A DNA stretch of 64,000 bases from Bisgaard Taxon 45. GTDB taxonomy: Bacteria; Pseudomonadota; Gammaproteobacteria; Enterobacterales; Pasteurellaceae. Where the stretch lies: assembly GCA_030783905.1 (NCBI GenBank), contig JAQAHH010000003.1:177422-241421 (forward strand), given 5' to 3'. The translations under genes and the position numbers were made by a program. Positions 1 to 9,821 of the stretch are shown here, in pieces; the first letter of the stretch is position 1; the number at the start of each line of letters is the position of its first letter. Under the pieces are notes generated by a model. It searched no databases and was not told where the DNA came from. It saw only the letters and a program-made list of their open reading frames with translations.

Positions 1-857
1 GTGCGGCTGATGCTTATCGTCGTATTCGTAATACTGCGCGTTTCCTATTAGCAAACCTAAATGGGTTTGATCCAAAACGCGATCGGGTGAAACCAGAAGA
101 GATGATGGTATTAGACCGTTGGGCTGTCGATTGTGCGCTTCGTGCACAAAATGAAATAAAAGAGGCTTACGATAATTATCAATTCCATGCCGTCGTGCAA
201 CGTTTAATGAAATTCTGCTCAATTGAGATGGGTTCATTCTATTTAGATATTATCAAAGACCGTCAATACACCACTAAAGCCGATAGCCTTGCTCGCCGTA
301 GCTGTCAAACGGCATTGTGGCATATTGCCGAAGCGCTTGTTCGTTGGATTGCCCCTGTGTTGTCGTTCACCGCAGATGAAATCTGGCACTATATTCCGGG
401 TGAACGTGGTGAATTTGTGTTTACTGAGGAATTTTATGATGGCTTATTTGCGTTAGATACGAACGAACAAATGAACGACGCTTATTGGCAACAAATCATC
501 ACCTTGCGTGATGAAGTCAACCGCGTGTTAGAGCAAGCCCGTAACGATAAAATTATCGGTGCCGCGCTAGAAGCCGAATTAACCCTTTATGCGAATGACA
601 CTTATGCTCCACTCTTAGCCAAATTACAAAATGAATTGCGTTTTGTGTTAATCACCTCAAAAGCAGAAGTGAGACCATTAGCAGAAGCCGATGTAGCGGA
701 AGGTGAAGTGAAAGGATTTGCGGTGAAAGTGGTACGTTCTGCTAATCACAAATGCCCTCGTTGCTGGCATTATTCTGACAGCAAAGATACCGAGTCACTT
801 TGCTCACGTTGTGATGAAAACGTCAACGGTCAGGGTGAAATCAGACAATTCGCATAA
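1..857 (+). CDS. ileS: Isoleucyl-tRNA synthetase, C-terminal part (5' end outside window)
   Basis: This is the carboxy-terminal part of the class I synthetase that charges tRNA-Ile in the cytoplasm. The reading frame is open from base 3 onward, so the gene enters from the left and an apparent GTG start at 87 is internal. The visible part holds the anticodon-binding helical domain (tryptophan-rich stretch near [11 protein letters not shown] and [18 protein letters not shown]). The C-terminal zinc-binding module has two CxxC pairs (CPRC and CSRC) about 15 residues apart, as in bacterial IleS. It lies just upstream of lspA, the usual ileS-lspA arrangement. Identity is sure; only the N-terminal catalytic part is missing from view. 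Confidence 0.97.
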   Translation, partial: AADAYRRIRNTARFLLANLNGFDPKRDRVKPEEMMVLDRWAVDCALRAQNEIKEAYDNYQFHAVVQRLMKFCSIEMGSFYLDIIKDRQYTTKADSLARRSCQTALWHIAEALVRWIAPVLSFTADEIWHYIPGERGEFVFTEEFYDGLFALDTNEQMNDAYWQQIITLRDEVNRVLEQARNDKIIGAALEAELTLYANDTYAPLLAKLQNELRFVLITSKAEVRPLAEADVAEGEVKGFAVKVVRSANHKCPRCWHYSDSKDTESLCSRCDENVNGQGEIRQFA

Positions 858-864
858 TTTGTAT

Positions 865-935
865 AAAGGCAGTTTACCCTGCCTTTGTTGTGCATAATTG
901 AAGTTCTTCTCACAGGCGAACATAAACGTTCGCCT
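865..935 (+). other. Two stem-loops between ileS and lspA
   Basis: There are two perfect 8-bp stems: 865-872 with 879-886 (loop 6) and 914-921 with 928-935 (loop 6). Neither is followed by a T run, so they are not clear rho-independent terminators. They could modulate read-through from ileS into lspA or stabilise the mRNA ends. Confidence 0.55.
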
Positions 936-965
936 CTGCAATATTGAAACGATGTAAAGGTTATT

Positions 966-1463
966 ATGACAAAATCGAAAAGTGGGCTTTCATTTCTTTG
1001 GCTAAGTGCGGTGACATTTTTATTAGATTTAAGCAGCAAATATTTCGTCGTAAAAAATTTTGAACTGTATGAAAGTATCAATATTCTCCCCGTGTTTAAC
1101 TTGACTTATGTGCGGAACTATGGCGCAGCATTTAGTTTTTTAGCGGATCATGATGGTTGGCAAAAATACTTTTTTATTATTCTCGCCATCGCGATTTCAC
1201 TCATGCTGTGTTATTTTCTCGCGAAAAATCAAGTCACACAAAAATTACAAAATATCGCCTATGCACTGATTATTGGTGGCGCATTAGGTAACATGATCGA
1301 TCGTTTATATCATGGTTTTGTGGTCGATTTCTTTGATTTTTACTGGGATATTTATCACTATCCCGTGTTTAACGTTGCTGATATTGCCATTTCTCTTGGG
1401 GCAGCGTTGATGATTCTTGATGCATTCAAAAATCGTCATGATGCTGAACAACGTACAGAATAA
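966..1463 (+). CDS. lspA: Lipoprotein signal peptidase (signal peptidase II)
   Basis: Inner-membrane aspartic protease that cleaves the signal peptide of diacylglyceryl-modified prolipoproteins. At 165 residues it has the usual family length. Four hydrophobic segments are visible. The two catalytic aspartates lie in the family motifs NMIDR (D about 112) and FNVADIAIS (D about 139). It starts at an ATG after a TAAAGG-like ribosome site, follows ileS and precedes ispH by 9 bases. In E. coli fkpB sits between lspA and ispH; that gene is absent here. A DNA uptake core lies inside the gene at 1004. Confidence 0.97.
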   Translation: MTKSKSGLSFLWLSAVTFLLDLSSKYFVVKNFELYESINILPVFNLTYVRNYGAAFSFLADHDGWQKYFFIILAIAISLMLCYFLAKNQVTQKLQNIAYALIIGGALGNMIDRLYHGFVVDFFDFYWDIYHYPVFNVADIAISLGAALMILDAFKNRHDAEQRTE

Positions 1464-1472
1464 TAGAGGACA

Positions 1473-2420
1473 ATGATGAAAATTATTTTAGCCAATCCAC
1501 GTGGTTTCTGTGCGGGAGTTGATCGAGCGATTAGTATCGTGGAATCGGCGTTAGCGATTCACGGTGCCCCTATTTATGTGCGTCATGAAGTCGTGCATAA
1601 CCGTTTTGTAGTCAATGGGCTACGCGAACGTGGGGCCATTTTTGTGGAAGAATTACATGAAGTCCCCGATGGTGCGATTGTGATCTTTTCTGCTCATGGT
1701 GTGTCACAAGCCGTTCGCCAAGAAGCCAAAAATCGCCGTCTCAAAGTGTTTGATGCAACCTGTCCTTTGGTGACCAAAGTCCATATGCAAGTCGCGCGAG
1801 CTAGTCGTAAGGGTACCAAGGCGATCTTAATCGGGCATGAAGGCCACCCCGAAGTGGAAGGTACGATGGGGCAATATGACAACCCTGAAGGGGGCATTTT
1901 CTTGGTGGAAAGTGTGGAAGATATTGCGAAGTTAGGGTTAAGACAAGAAGATGATTTAACCTTTATGACGCAAACAACCTTGTCCATTGACGACACCAGT
2001 GAAGTGATTGAAGCACTCAAACAAAAATACCCTGCCATTCAAGGTCCGCGTAAAAACGATATTTGTTATGCCACCACCAATCGCCAACAAGCTGTGCGTG
2101 AACTGGCACAACAATCTGATTTGGTCATTGTCGTTGGTTCTAAGAATTCGTCTAACTCTAACCGGTTAGCTGAGCTTGCCTCTCGTATGGGTGTCGTCTC
2201 CAAACTGATTGATGATGCCAATGACATTGATCCAACTTGGCTAGAAAACGTCAATACCATCGGCATTACTGCCGGTGCTTCAGCACCTGAAATTTTGGTA
2301 CAATCCGTGGTGAAACGCTTGCAAGAATTAGGGGTCTCCAGTGTGGAAGAACTACAAGGTTGCGAAGAAAATACTGTATTTGAGGTACCAAGAGAGTTAC
2401 GCATTACTGAAGTAAATTAA
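1473..2420 (+). CDS. ispH: 4-hydroxy-3-methylbut-2-enyl diphosphate reductase
   Basis: Last enzyme of the MEP (non-mevalonate) isoprenoid pathway, an iron-sulfur enzyme producing IPP and DMAPP. Three conserved cysteines that hold the cluster are visible in [10 protein letters not shown] near the N-terminus, DATCPLV and CYATTNRQ. The conserved FSAHGVS, TQTTLS and GASAPE motifs are also present. Length is 315 residues, as usual. Two adjacent ATG codons (1473, 1476) follow AGAGGA, and either could be the start. It is co-oriented with and close to lspA and is followed by a strong stem-loop, so it probably ends that transcription unit. Confidence 0.97.
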   Translation: MMKIILANPRGFCAGVDRAISIVESALAIHGAPIYVRHEVVHNRFVVNGLRERGAIFVEELHEVPDGAIVIFSAHGVSQAVRQEAKNRRLKVFDATCPLVTKVHMQVARASRKGTKAILIGHEGHPEVEGTMGQYDNPEGGIFLVESVEDIAKLGLRQEDDLTFMTQTTLSIDDTSEVIEALKQKYPAIQGPRKNDICYATTNRQQAVRELAQQSDLVIVVGSKNSSNSNRLAELASRMGVVSKLIDDANDIDPTWLENVNTIGITAGASAPEILVQSVVKRLQELGVSSVEELQGCEENTVFEVPRELRITEVN

Positions 2421-2465
2421 TTCCCTCTCATCTTTCCCTTGTGACTTAGTTTAGCTCGCAACGAT

Positions 2466-2496
2466 GAAAACCATGGCGGTTCAATCCATGGTTTTC
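2466..2496 (+). terminator. Stem-loop terminator after ispH
   Basis: Perfect 11-bp stem (2466-2476 with 2486-2496, loop 9) whose 3' arm ends in TTTTC. It lies 45 bases after the ispH stop. The stem is strong but no separate T run follows, so termination is probable rather than certain. Confidence 0.7.
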
Positions 2497-2707
2497 TGCT
2501 TACTTGGCATTATTCAATGTCATTACATGATGTGCTTTCGCGTAAACGTGAAAAATGCTGACAATAATAATTTTCTTTTTCGATCCACCTCTCAAAAAAA
2601 CCACTCATCTTAATTAAGTTGCTTTCTAATGAGTGAAAATCGTCTCTGTTGAATCTGTTCAACACCTTCTTTTTATTATTTAATCTCAACGCTTTTAAGG
2701 AAGACTT

Positions 2708-3055
2708 ATGAAATTAAAATCTCTTTTACTTTCTGTTTTTGTCTTTATTTCTCTTTTTAACGCTAGTCATGTATGGGCTGACTCAACCAGTCTGACAAAA
2801 GCAAAAACAGAACAGGCTGTCGTGCAAAACACGCAAAGCAAACAACAGGCGATGCTTAATGAAAAAGTGAATATCAATACCGCCAGTGCAGCTGAATTAC
2901 AACAAAAGCTACTTGGTATTGGCGCGAAAAAAGCTGAAGCTATTATCCAACACCGAGAAAAGCATGGTCCGTTTACTGATATTGAGCAATTACGTGATAT
3001 TCCCGGTATTGGTCCGTCAATATTGGAGAAAAATAAAGCACATCTTCAACTCTAA
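2708..3055 (+). CDS. ComEA-family helix-hairpin-helix protein, exported
   Basis: 115 residues. The N-terminal signal peptide ends near SHVWA (about residue 24), followed by a polar linker rich in Gln and Lys and two helix-hairpin-helix elements (LLGIGAKKAEAII and LRDIPGIGPSILEKN). This is the architecture of ComEA, the periplasmic DNA-binding protein that pulls incoming DNA across the outer membrane during natural transformation. The organism carries many uptake sequences, so a role in competence is plausible but inferred. It is a single-gene unit: a 287-base gap precedes it and a terminator follows. An AAGGA ribosome site precedes the ATG. Confidence 0.85.
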   Translation: MKLKSLLLSVFVFISLFNASHVWADSTSLTKAKTEQAVVQNTQSKQQAMLNEKVNINTASAAELQQKLLGIGAKKAEAIIQHREKHGPFTDIEQLRDIPGIGPSILEKNKAHLQL

Positions 3056-3082
3056 TTCTCATCCACCCTCATTTTATTGCGT

Positions 3083-3107
3083 AGCGGAATCTTAGGATTC
3101 CGCTTTT
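3083..3107 (+). terminator. Rho-independent terminator after the comEA-like gene
   Basis: Perfect 9-bp G+C-rich stem (3083-3091 with 3096-3104, loop TTAG) followed by TTT, 28 bases after the stop codon. Confidence 0.85.
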
Positions 3108-3174
3108 GTCATTTGGCTTTATCTTGCAGAAAAGCGTATAATTTCCTCATATTTTCTTCACTATAAGGTCTCAA

Positions 3175-3786
3175 ATGAAACAAAAAATCGTCTTAGCAAC
3201 CGGTAATTTAGGAAAAGTCAAAGAAATGTCAGATGTTCTGGCTGATTTTGGTTTTGAAGTGATTGCACAAACAGAACTCAACATTGAAAGCCCAGAAGAA
3301 ACTGGCTTGACCTTCGTGGAGAATGCCTTATTAAAAGCTCGTTATGCTAGCAAACTATCCGGATTACCGGCTATTGCCGATGATTCCGGTTTAGTGGTGA
3401 AGGCGCTGGGTGGTGCCCCTGGCTTATACTCAGCACGTTATGCCGGTGTGGAGGGGACAGAGGCCGATGCCAAAAATCGTGAAAAATTACTCAGCGAATT
3501 ACATAATGTCGCTCAGGCAGAGAGACAAGCAAAATTTGTCAGCTGTATCGTGATGTTACAACACGAACATGATCCTTCTCCAATTATTGCCGAAGGAGAA
3601 TGTTATGGTGAGATTAGTTTTACAGAAAAAGGGGAAAATGGTTTCGGCTATGACAGCCTATTTTTTAGCCCAGAAGTTAACTGCACCTTTGCCGAATTGG
3701 AAACCAGTGAAAAGAAAAAAATCTCACACCGCGCCAGAGCCTTATCTGTGTTAAAAACGAAATTAGCTACAAAAGGAGCTTCATAA
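3175..3786 (+). CDS. rdgB: dITP/XTP pyrophosphatase (HAM1/RdgB family)
   Basis: Removes non-canonical purine nucleoside triphosphates (dITP, XTP, ITP) by hydrolysis to monophosphate plus pyrophosphate, preventing their incorporation into DNA. The N-terminal substrate-binding motif [11 protein letters not shown], the metal-binding ADDSGLVV and the C-terminal SHRARAL motif are all visible. At 203 residues it is of usual length. It starts at an ATG after TAAGG. Its stop codon overlaps the start of the next gene by one base (TAATG), so the two are co-translated. It heads a compact run ending in hemW, echoing the E. coli yggU-rdgB-hemW neighbourhood. Confidence 0.96.
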   Translation: MKQKIVLATGNLGKVKEMSDVLADFGFEVIAQTELNIESPEETGLTFVENALLKARYASKLSGLPAIADDSGLVVKALGGAPGLYSARYAGVEGTEADAKNREKLLSELHNVAQAERQAKFVSCIVMLQHEHDPSPIIAEGECYGEISFTEKGENGFGYDSLFFSPEVNCTFAELETSEKKKISHRARALSVLKTKLATKGAS

Positions 3787-4466
3787 TGTGGAAAAAATGC
3801 AGTCTATTTTTGCTTAGTGTTACTCTATCTCATGCGATCTATGGTTTGGATTACTTACCTGAACAAATTGAATTGCTGAACGAAGCGAAAAAAGGCAATC
3901 CAGAAGCACAATACGATTTAGCCATGAGTTTGCAAACCACCACCGATATGGCGTACTTAAAACAAAGTGACTTTTTCTATTGGTTGGAACAAGCTGCCAA
4001 TAATAAATACGACGTTGCGCAAGATTTATTAGACGATATTTTGGCAGAATATGATCCAAAGTTATTGCAAGACTTGGCACCAAATGAAACACAAAAAATC
4101 TTAGATGAAGTTCATCAATTAGATAAACAACAACCTAAACATTATGCTGTGATTGTGAACAAGCTAAAACAAGCAGCAGAATTAGAAAACTATACCGCCC
4201 TTGCGCAATTAAGTTGGATTTATGGTGATGGCAGATTAGCTGAAAAGTATGGTGTTAAATTTTCGACCATAAAAGCCTGTACACTCGCGACCTATAACAA
4301 TTTGCGCCATGGCGATATCAATAAAGAAGATATGGAATATTTCTGCAGTGGTGATGTGCTCAACCGCGCTGATTGGCCACAAGCACAAAAAGTGGCAAAT
4401 AAAACTGCAGCCGAGATTCAACAAAAACCGCGTGCACTTTTTTCATTGTTAGACAAACTTAAATGA
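3786..4466 (+). CDS. Exported hypothetical protein with Sel1-like helical repeats
   Basis: 226 residues. An N-terminal hydrophobic stretch with a plausible cleavage site near SHAIYG suggests export. The body has weak TPR/Sel1-like alpha repeats (for example AKKGNPEAQYDLAMSL and AAELENYTALAQLSWIYGDGRLAEKYG). No catalytic motif is recognised and no function is claimed. The start overlaps the rdgB stop by one base and ybjQ starts 9 bases downstream, so it belongs to the rdgB-hemW run. Confidence 0.8.
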   Translation: MWKKCSLFLLSVTLSHAIYGLDYLPEQIELLNEAKKGNPEAQYDLAMSLQTTTDMAYLKQSDFFYWLEQAANNKYDVAQDLLDDILAEYDPKLLQDLAPNETQKILDEVHQLDKQQPKHYAVIVNKLKQAAELENYTALAQLSWIYGDGRLAEKYGVKFSTIKACTLATYNNLRHGDINKEDMEYFCSGDVLNRADWPQAQKVANKTAAEIQQKPRALFSLLDKLK

Positions 4467-4475
4467 GGACGATTT

Positions 4476-4799
4476 ATGCTGATTACGACAACGCCGAGCA
4501 TTGAAGGAAAACAAATTACTGAATACAAAGAGGTGGTATTTGGTGAAGTGGTGGCAGGCTCAAACTTTATCCGTGACTTTTTTGCAGGCATTACCGATAT
4601 CATTGGGGGACGTTCTGGGGCATACGAATCGAAAATTGCCCGAGCCCGTAAAGAAGCCTTAGAGGAATTACAAAAAAATGCCAAACGCTTAGGGGCCAAT
4701 GCGGTTGTGGGTGTCGAAGTCAATTACACGTCAATCAATGGTGACGGAAAAAGTATGTTTATGATTGTGGCAAGTGGGACAGCCGTGGTGGTACGTTAG
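4476..4799 (+). CDS. YbjQ/UPF0145 family protein
   Basis: 107 residues matching the YbjQ family (putative heavy-metal-binding domain): N-terminal [16 protein letters not shown], the glycine-rich [19 protein letters not shown] and C-terminal [13 protein letters not shown] are characteristic. It is a small cytoplasmic protein, thought to assemble into oligomers; its biochemical role is not established. The GAGGA ribosome site is good. Its TAG stop overlaps the GTG start of hemW (TAGTG), implying translational coupling. Confidence 0.9.
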   Translation: MLITTTPSIEGKQITEYKEVVFGEVVAGSNFIRDFFAGITDIIGGRSGAYESKIARARKEALEELQKNAKRLGANAVVGVEVNYTSINGDGKSMFMIVASGTAVVVR

Positions 4800-5953
4800 T
4801 GAGTATAAACCACCTTCCCCCATTAAGCTTGTATATTCATATTCCTTGGTGTGTACAAAAATGCCCTTATTGTGATTTCAACTCACATGCACAAAAAGGC
4901 GCACTCCCCGAACAAGACTATATTACGCACTTGTTACAAGATCTCAATCAAGATCTGCACCGTTTTCAAGACAGTATTCAAGGGCGCCCCCTCCATTCTA
5001 TTTTTATTGGCGGCGGCACCCCGAGTCTATTTTCGGCAGAAGGTATTCATCGCTTACTGTCAGGTATTGAGCAACGCATTCCCTTTCAATCGGATATTGA
5101 AATTACCCTAGAAGCCAATCCTGGCACCGCCGAGGCTGAACGCTTTAAAGGTTATGTTCAAGCAGGCGTGACGCGTATTTCAATGGGTATTCAAAGTTTT
5201 AATGATGATAAGTTGGCTCGTTTAGGACGAATTCATAATGCACAACAAGCCAAAAGTGCGGTTGGTTTTGCCAAAGTTTCTGGGCTTAAAAGTTTTAATT
5301 TAGATCTGATGCATGGCTTGCCTAACCAGACACGAGAGGAGGCACTGGCTGACTTACAACAAGCGATCGCCCTCGATCCGCCTCATCTTTCATGGTATCA
5401 ACTGACCATTGAACCCAATACCTTATTTGCTTATCGTCCGCCAACTTTGCCCGATGATGATGCACTTTGGGATATTTTTGAGCAAGGTCACCAGCTTTTA
5501 ATCAAGGCAGGCTACATACAATACGAAACCTCTGCTTATGCCAAACCGGCTTTTCAATGCCAACATAATCTGAATTATTGGCGTTTTGGTGATTATTTAG
5601 CAATTGGCTGCGGGGCACATGGTAAGATCACGCAACCTGATGGACAAATCAAGCGCTATTCAAAAACCAAACATCCCAAAGGTTATATGCGAGGGGAATA
5701 TTTGTACGAAGAAAAAACGGTGGCGACAGAAGATTTGCCATTCGAGTTTTTTATGAACCGTTTTCGTTTATTAGAGGCGGTGCCGAAAGCAGACTTCACC
5801 CATTTAACAGGACTGCGTGAATCTTGTATTCGCTCACAAATTGAATGGGCACGAACCAAAAACTACATTAGCGAAACCCCAACTGCCTGGCAAATTACCG
5901 AACAAGGGAAGTTATTTTTAAATGAATTGTTAGCAGAATTTTTACCAAAATAG
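4799..5953 (+). CDS. hemW: Radical SAM heme chaperone HemW
   Basis: Homologue of oxygen-independent coproporphyrinogen oxidase HemN that acts as a heme chaperone rather than an oxidase. The radical SAM cluster motif CxxxCxxC is visible near the N-terminus (WCVQKCPYCDF), followed by FIGGGTPSLF and the SAM-binding glycine region. The C-terminal HemN domain begins near the NYWRFGDYLAIG motif. HemN-specific N-terminal extensions are missing, which favours HemW. 384 residues, GTG start overlapping the ybjQ stop. A DNA uptake core lies inside at 5254. It is the last gene of the rdgB run; no obvious terminator follows. Confidence 0.93.
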   Translation: MSINHLPPLSLYIHIPWCVQKCPYCDFNSHAQKGALPEQDYITHLLQDLNQDLHRFQDSIQGRPLHSIFIGGGTPSLFSAEGIHRLLSGIEQRIPFQSDIEITLEANPGTAEAERFKGYVQAGVTRISMGIQSFNDDKLARLGRIHNAQQAKSAVGFAKVSGLKSFNLDLMHGLPNQTREEALADLQQAIALDPPHLSWYQLTIEPNTLFAYRPPTLPDDDALWDIFEQGHQLLIKAGYIQYETSAYAKPAFQCQHNLNYWRFGDYLAIGCGAHGKITQPDGQIKRYSKTKHPKGYMRGEYLYEEKTVATEDLPFEFFMNRFRLLEAVPKADFTHLTGLRESCIRSQIEWARTKNYISETPTAWQITEQGKLFLNELLAEFLPK

Positions 5954-6102
5954 GCTTGTTAATCGCACTGAATAGGATTAAAGTAGAGCGTTATTGCATG
6001 ACGCGCAAACGATTACGCAGCTGATTTAATCATCAAGATACGTTGTGTGGCATCGCCTATTCATGACGTGAAAGCAAAGTATTTGCAATTAAAGGAATCA
6101 AC

Positions 6103-6762
6103 ATGGATCAACTTGAAATGAAAAAAATGGCGGCCCAAGCCGCACTACAATACGTAAAACCCGATTCAATTATCGGGGTAGGCAGTGGCTCGACCGTCAA
6201 TTGTTTTATCGAAGCCTTAGGCACGATGCGCGATCAAATAAAAGGGGCAGTTGCGGCCTCAAAAGCCTCAGAAGACTTATTAAAAAAACAAGGTATTGAC
6301 GTATTTAGTGCGAATGAGGTCTCAAGTCTTGATATTTATGTGGATGGTGCGGATGAAATCAACCCACAAAAAATGATGATCAAAGGGGGCGGTGCCGCAT
6401 TAACGCGAGAAAAAATTGTGGCGGCACTCGCGAAAAAATTCATTTGTATTGTGGATAAAAGTAAACAAGTTGATGTGCTAGGCTCAACATTCGCCTTACC
6501 AGTTGAGGTAATCCCAATGGCACGTTCTCAAGTGGCACGTAAATTAGTGGCTTTAGGTGGCTCACCAGAATATCGCGAAGGTGTGGTCACCGATAATGGC
6601 AATGTGATCTTAGATGTGTATCACTTCCCCATTATGAGTCCCGTTGAAATGGAAAAAGAATTGAATAACGTTGCGGGTGTCGTGACTAACGGTATTTTTG
6701 CCTTACGTGCCGCAGATATCATTATTGTCGGTACCCCTGATGGTGCCAAAGTCATTGAATAA
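6103..6762 (+). CDS. rpiA: Ribose-5-phosphate isomerase A
   Basis: Interconverts ribose-5-phosphate and ribulose-5-phosphate in the pentose phosphate pathway. The family motifs [13 protein letters not shown] (phosphate binding), DGADEINP (catalytic Asp) and [12 protein letters not shown] (catalytic Glu/Lys) are all present. 219 residues, exactly the E. coli length. The ribosome site AAAGGA precedes the ATG. serA follows 16 bases after the stop; rpiA-serA adjacency is also found in E. coli, although divergent there. Confidence 0.97.
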   Translation: MDQLEMKKMAAQAALQYVKPDSIIGVGSGSTVNCFIEALGTMRDQIKGAVAASKASEDLLKKQGIDVFSANEVSSLDIYVDGADEINPQKMMIKGGGAALTREKIVAALAKKFICIVDKSKQVDVLGSTFALPVEVIPMARSQVARKLVALGGSPEYREGVVTDNGNVILDVYHFPIMSPVEMEKELNNVAGVVTNGIFALRAADIIIVGTPDGAKVIE

Positions 6763-6778
6763 AATAAGGAAAGCAAAC

Positions 6779-8011
6779 ATGACAGCAAAAGTGTCGTTAG
6801 ACAAATCTAAAATTAAATTTTTATTGTTAGAAGGCGTCCATCAAACTGCGTTGGAAGTGCTACAAAATGCAGGCTATACCAACATTGAATACCATAAAAA
6901 AGCATTAGATGATGAAGAATTAAAAGAAGCGATTAAAGATGCACATTTTGTGGGTATTCGCTCTCGTACTTTCTTAACCGAAGATATTCTTGTGCATGCA
7001 CAAAAATTAATTGCCATTGGTTGTTTCTGTATTGGTACCAACCAAGTCGATCTGAACGCAGCCAAATTACGTGGTATCCCGGTATTTAATGCCCCCTTCT
7101 CCAATACCCGTTCTGTAGCAGAATTAGTGTTAGGAGAAATTTTGCTGTTAATGCGTAATGTGCCACAAGCGAACGCAGAAGTGCATCGTGGGATTTGGAA
7201 TAAATCAGCAAATGGATCACATGAAGTGCGCGGTAAAAAACTCGGTATTATCGGTTATGGTCATATTGGCTCACAATTGAGCATTATCGCAGAATCACTT
7301 GGGATGCGTGTTTTCTTCTACGATATCGAAAATAAACTGCCATTAGGCAATGCACAACAAGTACGCACACTAGAAGAATTACTCTCTAGCTGTGATGTCA
7401 TCTCACTCCATGTTCCCGAAAATGCTTCTACCAAAAACCTCATCAGTGCAGAACGCATCGCCCAATTAAAACAAGATGCTATTTTAATTAATGCGGCACG
7501 CGGTACCGTGGTAGATATCTATGCCTTAGCTCAAGCATTAGATTCAGGCAAAGTCCGTGGTGCGGCTTTAGACGTTTTCCCACAAGAACCCGCCTCCATC
7601 CAAGAAGAATTTGTTTCCCCATTGCGTGCGTTTGATAATGTGATCCTCACGCCACACATTGGCGGTTCAACGTCCGAAGCACAAGAAAATATCGGTGCAG
7701 AAGTTTCGGGGAAATTTGTCAAATACTCCGATAATGGCTCTACGCTGTCCGCAGTCAACTTCCCTGAAGTCTCTCTGCCAGAACATACTGGCACCAAACG
7801 TTTATTGCATATTCACCACAATAAACCGGGTGTATTGAATAAAATTAACCAAGTGTTTGTGAATGCTAACGTAAATATTGCAGCACAGTATTTACAAACG
7901 GATCCCACTATTGGTTACGTGGTGATTGATGTGGAAACGGAAGACACGCACACGTTATTAAGCCAATTAAAAGAGATCGAGGGCACAATTCGCGCACGCG
8001 TCTTGTTCTAG
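6779..8011 (+). CDS. serA: D-3-phosphoglycerate dehydrogenase
   Basis: First enzyme of serine biosynthesis, oxidising 3-phosphoglycerate with NAD. The start is set at the ATG at 6779, which follows AAGGAAA and gives 410 residues as in E. coli; longer readings would overlap rpiA. The N-terminal substrate domain is followed by the Rossmann motif GYGHIGSQ, INAARGTVVD, the ALDVFPQEP segment and the catalytic His in LTPHIGGST. A C-terminal ACT domain (RLLHIHHNKPGVLNKINQVF onward) implies feedback inhibition by serine. It is co-oriented with rpiA. Confidence 0.97.
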   Translation: MTAKVSLDKSKIKFLLLEGVHQTALEVLQNAGYTNIEYHKKALDDEELKEAIKDAHFVGIRSRTFLTEDILVHAQKLIAIGCFCIGTNQVDLNAAKLRGIPVFNAPFSNTRSVAELVLGEILLLMRNVPQANAEVHRGIWNKSANGSHEVRGKKLGIIGYGHIGSQLSIIAESLGMRVFFYDIENKLPLGNAQQVRTLEELLSSCDVISLHVPENASTKNLISAERIAQLKQDAILINAARGTVVDIYALAQALDSGKVRGAALDVFPQEPASIQEEFVSPLRAFDNVILTPHIGGSTSEAQENIGAEVSGKFVKYSDNGSTLSAVNFPEVSLPEHTGTKRLLHIHHNKPGVLNKINQVFVNANVNIAAQYLQTDPTIGYVVIDVETEDTHTLLSQLKEIEGTIRARVLF

Positions 8012-8142
8012 TCATCGATTTCCTCTCAACAAAGTGCGGTCATGTAGATCGCATTTTGTCTTTTCGGTCTTTTCAACTTCAGTACGACTTTATGTTATAA
8101 TCGCCAAATGTCGATCTTATTGAGAATCCCTAGTTTGTCTTT

Positions 8143-9186
8143 ATGAAAAAGTGGCTAACTGTATTTTTTGTATTCATTCTGATTGGTTTAGGTAGCGTAT
8201 TTGTTGCTTACCAATATATTCAAAAATTTGTGCACACCCCGGTTAATGTCAAGCCTGATCAACTTTTAACGGTTGAGCGTGGCACAACAGGTCATAAATT
8301 AGCGACGCTGTTAGAACAAGAACAGATCTTAGAGAATGCAAGCCTACTCCCTTACTTGCTGAAATTCAATCCACAATTGAATAAAATTAAAGCCGGCACC
8401 TATTCCATGCAAGGCGTCAACACTGTCGCCGATTTGATTCAGGTCCTCAACCAAGGGAAAGAAGCACAATTCAGTATTCAATTTATTGAGGGGGATACGT
8501 TCACCAGCTGGCGAAAAAATCTAGAAAATGCACCGCACTTAAAACATACCTTACACAATAAAAGTGAAGCGGAGATTTTTGCCTTATTAGATTTGCCCCA
8601 TGATGTGAAACAGATTCAAGAATGGAAAAAAGTGGAAGGCTGGCTTTATCCAGATACGTATCACTACACCCCCAATTCCACTGATCTTGCTTTACTAAAA
8701 CGTGCGGCTGATCGGATGAAGAAAGTACTGACACAAGCATGGGAAAGTCGTGATCCAGATTTACCTTTGGCCAATGCTTACGAGCTGTTAATTCTTGCCT
8801 CTATTGTGGAAAAAGAAACCGCAATAGAAGCCGAGCGGGGAAAAGTTGCGTCGGTGTTTATCAATCGTTTAAAACAAAATATGCGCCTGCAAACCGATCC
8901 AACGGTGATCTATGGTATGGGGGAAAAATATGATGGTAATATCCGCAAAAAAGATTTAGACACCCCGACGGCTTATAATACTTACCTCATTAACGGCTTA
9001 CCGCCCACACCGATTGCTATGCCCAGTGAAAGTGCCCTGTTCGCCGTAGCAAAACCGGAAAAAACCGATTTTTTATACTTTGTTGCAGATGGGTCTGGCG
9101 GACATCAATTCAGTAAAACCCTTTCCGAACACAATCGCGCTGTACAGCAGTATTTACGTTGGTATCGTAGCCAAAATGGAAATTAA
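8143..9186 (+). CDS. mltG: Endolytic murein transglycosylase MltG
   Basis: Inner-membrane lytic transglycosylase that cleaves nascent glycan strands and probably sets their length. A single N-terminal transmembrane segment (about residues 5-27) is followed by a LysM-like region and the YceG catalytic domain with the active-site glutamate in [18 protein letters not shown] and the conserved [10 protein letters not shown]. 347 residues, near the E. coli 340. It heads an mltG-tmk-holB-tatD cluster as in E. coli. A DNA uptake core precedes it at 8032 and another lies inside at 8532. Confidence 0.96.
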   Translation: MKKWLTVFFVFILIGLGSVFVAYQYIQKFVHTPVNVKPDQLLTVERGTTGHKLATLLEQEQILENASLLPYLLKFNPQLNKIKAGTYSMQGVNTVADLIQVLNQGKEAQFSIQFIEGDTFTSWRKNLENAPHLKHTLHNKSEAEIFALLDLPHDVKQIQEWKKVEGWLYPDTYHYTPNSTDLALLKRAADRMKKVLTQAWESRDPDLPLANAYELLILASIVEKETAIEAERGKVASVFINRLKQNMRLQTDPTVIYGMGEKYDGNIRKKDLDTPTAYNTYLINGLPPTPIAMPSESALFAVAKPEKTDFLYFVADGSGGHQFSKTLSEHNRAVQQYLRWYRSQNGN

Positions 9187-9187
9187 T

Positions 9188-9817
9188 ATGACAACAGGAA
9201 AATTTATTGTACTTGAAGGGATTGAAGGTGCGGGTAAAACCACCGCACGCGAGAGCATCGTGCGCGCCTTACATGCCCATGGTATCCGAGATATTGTATT
9301 TACTCGTGAACCCGGAGGCACCCCTTTAGCAGAAAAACTACGCCAACTGATTAAACACGAAACGGCAGAACCCGTCACGGATAAAGCCGAGCTTCTTATG
9401 CTTTATGCGGCTCGAATTCAATTAGTCGAAAATGTAATCAAACCCGCTTTAGCACAAGGAAAATGGGTGATTGGCGATCGTCATGATATGTCATCACAAG
9501 CCTATCAAGGCGGGGGACGCCAACTCGATCAGCATTTGCTATGCACCCTCAAACAAACTATTTTAGGTGAGTTTGAACCCGACTTAACCCTTTATTTAGA
9601 TATTGATCCCGTTCTCGGCTTAAGCCGTGCAAAAGGGCGTGGGGCGTTAGATCGTATTGAACAACAAAATTTGGATTTTTTCCACCGCACTCGTCAACGC
9701 TATCAAGAATTGGTGCGTCATAATCCTAAAGCGGTCACTATTGATGCTTCTCAAAGCATGAGCAAGGTTGCTGAAGAGGTGGAAAATGCGATAGAAACTT
9801 GGTTGGTTTCACAGTAA
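9188..9817 (+). CDS. tmk: Thymidylate kinase
   Basis: Phosphorylates dTMP to dTDP for DNA synthesis. The start at ATG 9188 lies directly after the mltG stop and gives 209 residues, the usual length; longer upstream readings are in-frame extensions into mltG. The P-loop [10 protein letters not shown], the [15 protein letters not shown] substrate segment and the LID region GRGALDRIE are visible. The next gene starts 4 bases downstream. Confidence 0.96.
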   Translation: MTTGKFIVLEGIEGAGKTTARESIVRALHAHGIRDIVFTREPGGTPLAEKLRQLIKHETAEPVTDKAELLMLYAARIQLVENVIKPALAQGKWVIGDRHDMSSQAYQGGGRQLDQHLLCTLKQTILGEFEPDLTLYLDIDPVLGLSRAKGRGALDRIEQQNLDFFHRTRQRYQELVRHNPKAVTIDASQSMSKVAEEVENAIETWLVSQ

Positions 9818-9821
9818 GCAG

